The position numbers and the translations under genes are program-made. 17,051 nucleotides of DNA from Candidatus Saccharimonadota bacterium (GTDB lineage: Bacteria; Patescibacteriota; Saccharimonadia; Saccharimonadales; JACDFO01): assembly GCA_013815785.1 (NCBI GenBank), contig JACDFO010000020.1, positions 1-17,051 on the forward strand, given 5' to 3'. Under the pieces are notes generated by a model. That model saw nothing but the letters and a program-made list of their open reading frames with translations. It searched no databases and was not told the origin of the DNA. Positions 14,766 to 17,051 of the stretch are shown in pieces (position 1 is the first letter of the stretch; every line of letters starts with the position of its first letter).

Positions 14766-14771
14766 TATTAT
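14766..14771 (+). promoter_or_regulatory. -10 box of the metallophosphatase gene
   Basis: TATTAT lies 11 nt before the ATG at 14783. The -35 region is weak. The 54-bp gap shared with tatD must hold both divergent promoters. No SD precedes the ATG. Confidence 0.35.
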
Positions 14772-14782
14772 GTAAGACCTGA

Positions 14783-15550
14783 ATGAGTGAACAAGGAAGT
14801 GTTGTTTTAACCGATTTACATGGACACGCCGATAAACTGCGTGAGGCCGTTGCATGGTATGGCGATGATACCCATTTCGTGATTAATGGCGACGTACTAG
14901 ATAGAGGGCCTGATTCGTGCGAAACACTAAACATTATTAAAGATTTAGATGCCGATCTGGTGCTCGGTAACCACGAGTGGGCAATGTTGGGTGCATTTAA
15001 TGAGCAAGATTCTGAACGACGCTGGGCATGGTTGCAGCTTTGGTTAGGCAAAGGTGGCAAAGTCAGCGGGTATGAAGGCAACACCTTAAAATCTTATGGC
15101 GAACGACAGCGTTCTAATGAGCTAGAAACGGCACACTACTTCAAAGAAAGACTCCAAAAATTGGGTCATCTTGCGCTGCTACAGAAAAGTGAGTTGTATT
15201 ACGAAGACGACGAGTTACTTGTCGTACATGCGGGGCTTTCAACACGCCTGACCTGGGCAAGGCAGCAAAGCAAGCTTGATGAAGCAAGCGCTTTAGCAAA
15301 AGGAAGAATATACATAGACGAACCACCTCAGTTGATTTCTTATGAGTACGCTATGGATTGGGAACGGCCAAGCGACGTCCAGCAAACGCTGATTACAGGG
15401 CACCATCATGGACGCTCAAAACAAACGGCAACTAGACGATTTCCAGAATACGGCGGTAAGCCGACACGCGTACAACTGGCGAGCAGCCTGATAGCTGGCG
15501 ACCCTCTATTTGCCTACGAAAGCTGGACGGGCAAAATTACACGCTTTTGA
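14783..15550 (+). CDS. PPP-superfamily metallophosphatase
   Basis: The 255-aa cytoplasmic protein has the calcineurin-like dinuclear metal signature in order: DLHGH (11-15, metal Asp and His), GDVLDRGPDS (36-45), GNHEW (62-66), VHAGL (148-152) and GHHHG (206-210). The DxH...GDxxDRG...GNHE set with a late HAGL is typical of bacterial PPP-type enzymes such as PrpA/PrpB-like protein phosphatases and diadenosine tetraphosphatases. I cannot tell whether its substrate is a phosphoprotein, a nucleotide such as Ap4A, or something else. The insert between GNHE and HAGL (about 67-147) is largely helical with many charged residues. It is transcribed alone, divergent from tatD, and its 3' end overlaps metG by 14 bp tail to tail. 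Confidence 0.88.
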   Translation: MSEQGSVVLTDLHGHADKLREAVAWYGDDTHFVINGDVLDRGPDSCETLNIIKDLDADLVLGNHEWAMLGAFNEQDSERRWAWLQLWLGKGGKVSGYEGNTLKSYGERQRSNELETAHYFKERLQKLGHLALLQKSELYYEDDELLVVHAGLSTRLTWARQQSKLDEASALAKGRIYIDEPPQLISYEYAMDWERPSDVQQTLITGHHHGRSKQTATRRFPEYGGKPTRVQLASSLIAGDPLFAYESWTGKITRF

Positions 15551-16997
15551 CCGGCTGATGTGGTGTTTCCTTACGAGGGAATAGAGTGCCTTCGATGGGC
15601 CTAATAACTCCGTCTTCGAAGACATGTCGAATTTTTTGAGAAGTTTCTGGAGTAAATGGCGCTAATAATTCGGCGATTTCAATCAAACATGCCGCCTGAT
15701 ACGTTAAGACGTCTTTAAGGTGGTCCGTTTCGCCTTTTTTATGCAGTTCCCATGGTTTTTGCTCATCGATATATTGGTTCAGGCCGCGGACTTGTTCCCA
15801 GACTTCTTCAAGGGCTTTGTCGAAGCGACATATTTCCATTGCAGCAAGATACTGGCCAGTGTCGTGTCCTGCCTCAGGAATGTCACCAATAAGACCATTT
15901 TGATACTGCACAATCATAGCGGCGGTCCGCTGGACAGCGTTGCCAAGTTCGTTGGCAAGTTCGCTATTGTATACATCATGTAGCTTCTGCCAACTAAAAT
16001 CACCGTCGCCATACGAAGGAATATGACGCAGCACATAATAGCGGAAAACATCAGCACCGTACTCTTTGATGACTTCATTAGGATCAATCACGTTGCCTAG
16101 CGTCTTACTCATTTTGACGCCGCCTTCGCCATTGATAAAACCATGCACATAGAGAGTTTTTGGCAATGGCAAGCCTAAGCCCAGCAAAATACCTGGCCAA
16201 ATAGCTGCATGAAAACGTAAAATATCTTTTCCGATTACCTGAATATTGGCTGGCCAAAATTTCTTAAAATCCTCGTGCTCGGGATATCCTAACACCGTAA
16301 TATAGTTCATCAACGCCTCGAACCATACATACATAACCTGAGTTTGATCACTGGGTACGGGTACGCCCCAAGAAATTTTGTCTACCGGCCTGGAAATACT
16401 GATATCTTCCAACCCGTCTTTTATGACGTTTTGAATTTCGTGCTTGCGAGTTGCGGGAATAATTGAAAACGAGCCGTCGTTTATTGCCTTTTCAATGATC
16501 GGGGAGTAGTTGGTGAGCTTGAAGAAGTAATTTTCTTCTTCGATTTTTTCATACTTACGATTATGGTTTGGGCAAATCCCATTATTTTCCTTGACCGTAG
16601 CTTCGGTGAAGAAAGCTTCGTCACCCGTACAATACCAACCGGTGTACTTGCCTTTGTATATATCTTTTTCAAGTGCTTTCCAAACCAGCTGGGCGCGCTG
16701 TTCGTGCCCTGCATCAGTCGTACGAATAAAACGATCATTGCTTATGTTTAAGGCCTTTGCCAAGTCACTGAAATTCTTGCTGATTTTATCTGCAAATTCT
16801 TTTGGGGTAATATTTAGCTCAGCTGCTTTTTCGGCTATCTTGCCACCATGTTCATCAGTACCTGTACTGAATATGACCGGCTTTCCGAGCCCACGTGCAT
16901 AGCGCGCCAGGACATCAGCCATAACAAGTTCCAGCCCAAAACCAACATGGGGCTCTGCGTTAACATATGGAATAGAGGTTGTGATGAAGTAGTTCAT
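15537..16997 (-). CDS. metG: Methionyl-tRNA synthetase
   Basis: The 486-aa class I synthetase charges tRNA-Met with methionine in the cytoplasm. Motifs are PYVNAEPHVGF with a HIGH-type HVGF (17-20), STGTDEHG (44-51), GWYCTGDEAFFTE, WFEALMNYI, IGKDILRFHAAIWP, and GGVKMSKTLGNVIDP with KMSKT (295-299) in place of KMSKS. The connective region has one Cys set (ICPNH) and not a full four-Cys zinc knuckle, as in the shorter MetRS forms. The anticodon-binding helical domain follows (about 345-470, ending KPWELHK...LAPFTPETSQKI). There is no C-terminal EMAP-type tRNA-binding domain. The start is an ATG 9 nt after a TATACT box and has no SD. The 3' end overlaps the convergent phosphatase gene. Confidence 0.96.
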   Translation of the reverse strand: MNYFITTSIPYVNAEPHVGFGLELVMADVLARYARGLGKPVIFSTGTDEHGGKIAEKAAELNITPKEFADKISKNFSDLAKALNISNDRFIRTTDAGHEQRAQLVWKALEKDIYKGKYTGWYCTGDEAFFTEATVKENNGICPNHNRKYEKIEEENYFFKLTNYSPIIEKAINDGSFSIIPATRKHEIQNVIKDGLEDISISRPVDKISWGVPVPSDQTQVMYVWFEALMNYITVLGYPEHEDFKKFWPANIQVIGKDILRFHAAIWPGILLGLGLPLPKTLYVHGFINGEGGVKMSKTLGNVIDPNEVIKEYGADVFRYYVLRHIPSYGDGDFSWQKLHDVYNSELANELGNAVQRTAAMIVQYQNGLIGDIPEAGHDTGQYLAAMEICRFDKALEEVWEQVRGLNQYIDEQKPWELHKKGETDHLKDVLTYQAACLIEIAELLAPFTPETSQKIRHVFEDGVIRPIEGTLFPRKETPHQPVKSV

Positions 16998-17006
16998 AGC
17001 TAGGTA

Positions 17007-17036
17007 AGTATACCTTAGCTACTAGCCAAGTGCCAG
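17007..17036 (-). promoter_or_regulatory. Promoter of metG, probably leaderless
   Basis: Minus-strand CTGGCA (17031-17036) and TATACT (17007-17012) are 18 bp apart. The -10 box lies 9 nt from the ATG at 16997, so a start 6-7 nt downstream leaves only a few leader bases. No SD is visible in the gap. Confidence 0.5.
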
Positions 17037-17051
17037 AGGTGGAAGTGATTG

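Noticed and set aside
1..17051. Alternative genetic code (TGA as Gly)
   Set aside because: Clear genes such as atpA, atpG, tatD and the phosphatase end at TGA at the expected family length or at ATGA junctions.

Overview
This 17 kb window looks like chromosome from a Candidate Phyla Radiation (Patescibacteria) bacterium, most likely a Saccharibacterium (TM7). This is an inference from protein style, not from a marker gene. The signs are divergent F1-ATPase subunits, many small exported beta-rich proteins with short Cys-X(9-10)-Cys loops, compact operons with ATGA overlaps, and short or absent 5' leaders. TGA is used as an ordinary stop, which argues against the recoded SR1 and Gracilibacteria lineages. 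No RNA gene, IS element, CRISPR array or integration signature was seen, and there is no gene-free stretch longer than about 120 bp.

Region 1 (1-4794, minus strand) is a surface-protein locus. Read in transcription order it holds three related secreted beta-proteins (4794-4054, 3940-2708, 2688-1621), a membrane-anchored protein resembling the WxL-interacting DUF916 type (1562-579), and a secreted Ig-like protein cut by the window edge (488-1). The three secreted proteins end in a shared domain whose last strand resembles the WxL end with Trp replaced by Phe. The locus may be a CPR counterpart of the Gram-positive WxL/Csc surface complex. Region 2 (4884-5861, plus) is one divergently transcribed type II membrane protein with a long beta-repeat extracellular part and a fibre-tip-like C-terminal domain.

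Region 3 (5899-12036, minus) is an F1-type ATPase operon in canonical order: (c-like)-b-delta-alpha-gamma-beta-epsilon. It is not a normal ATP synthase operon. There is no a subunit. The c position is filled by a 286-aa protein with a signal peptide, an approximately 170-residue extracellular domain and a C-terminal c-subunit-like hairpin. That hairpin keeps the cytoplasmic GRNP loop but lacks the ion-carrying carboxylate. Beta and alpha keep the hydrolysis machinery, but the beta adenine-pocket aromatics are replaced, beta is short at its C-terminus, epsilon has only its N-terminal domain, and alpha carries a charged tail. The set reads as an ATP-driven F1 motor or scaffold attached to an extracellular ring, not as a proton pump. 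It is the strongest candidate here for an undescribed system.

Region 4 (12101-14725, minus) is a housekeeping operon: TatD-family hydrolase, two small conserved-looking unknowns, and an IscS/NifS-type cysteine desulfurase. Region 5 (14783-16997) holds a PPP-type metallophosphatase (plus) convergent with methionyl-tRNA synthetase (minus), whose 3' ends overlap by 14 bp. Several genes have a good -10 box only 8-11 nt before the ATG and no Shine-Dalgarno sequence, which suggests leaderless mRNAs alongside conventional SD-led ones.
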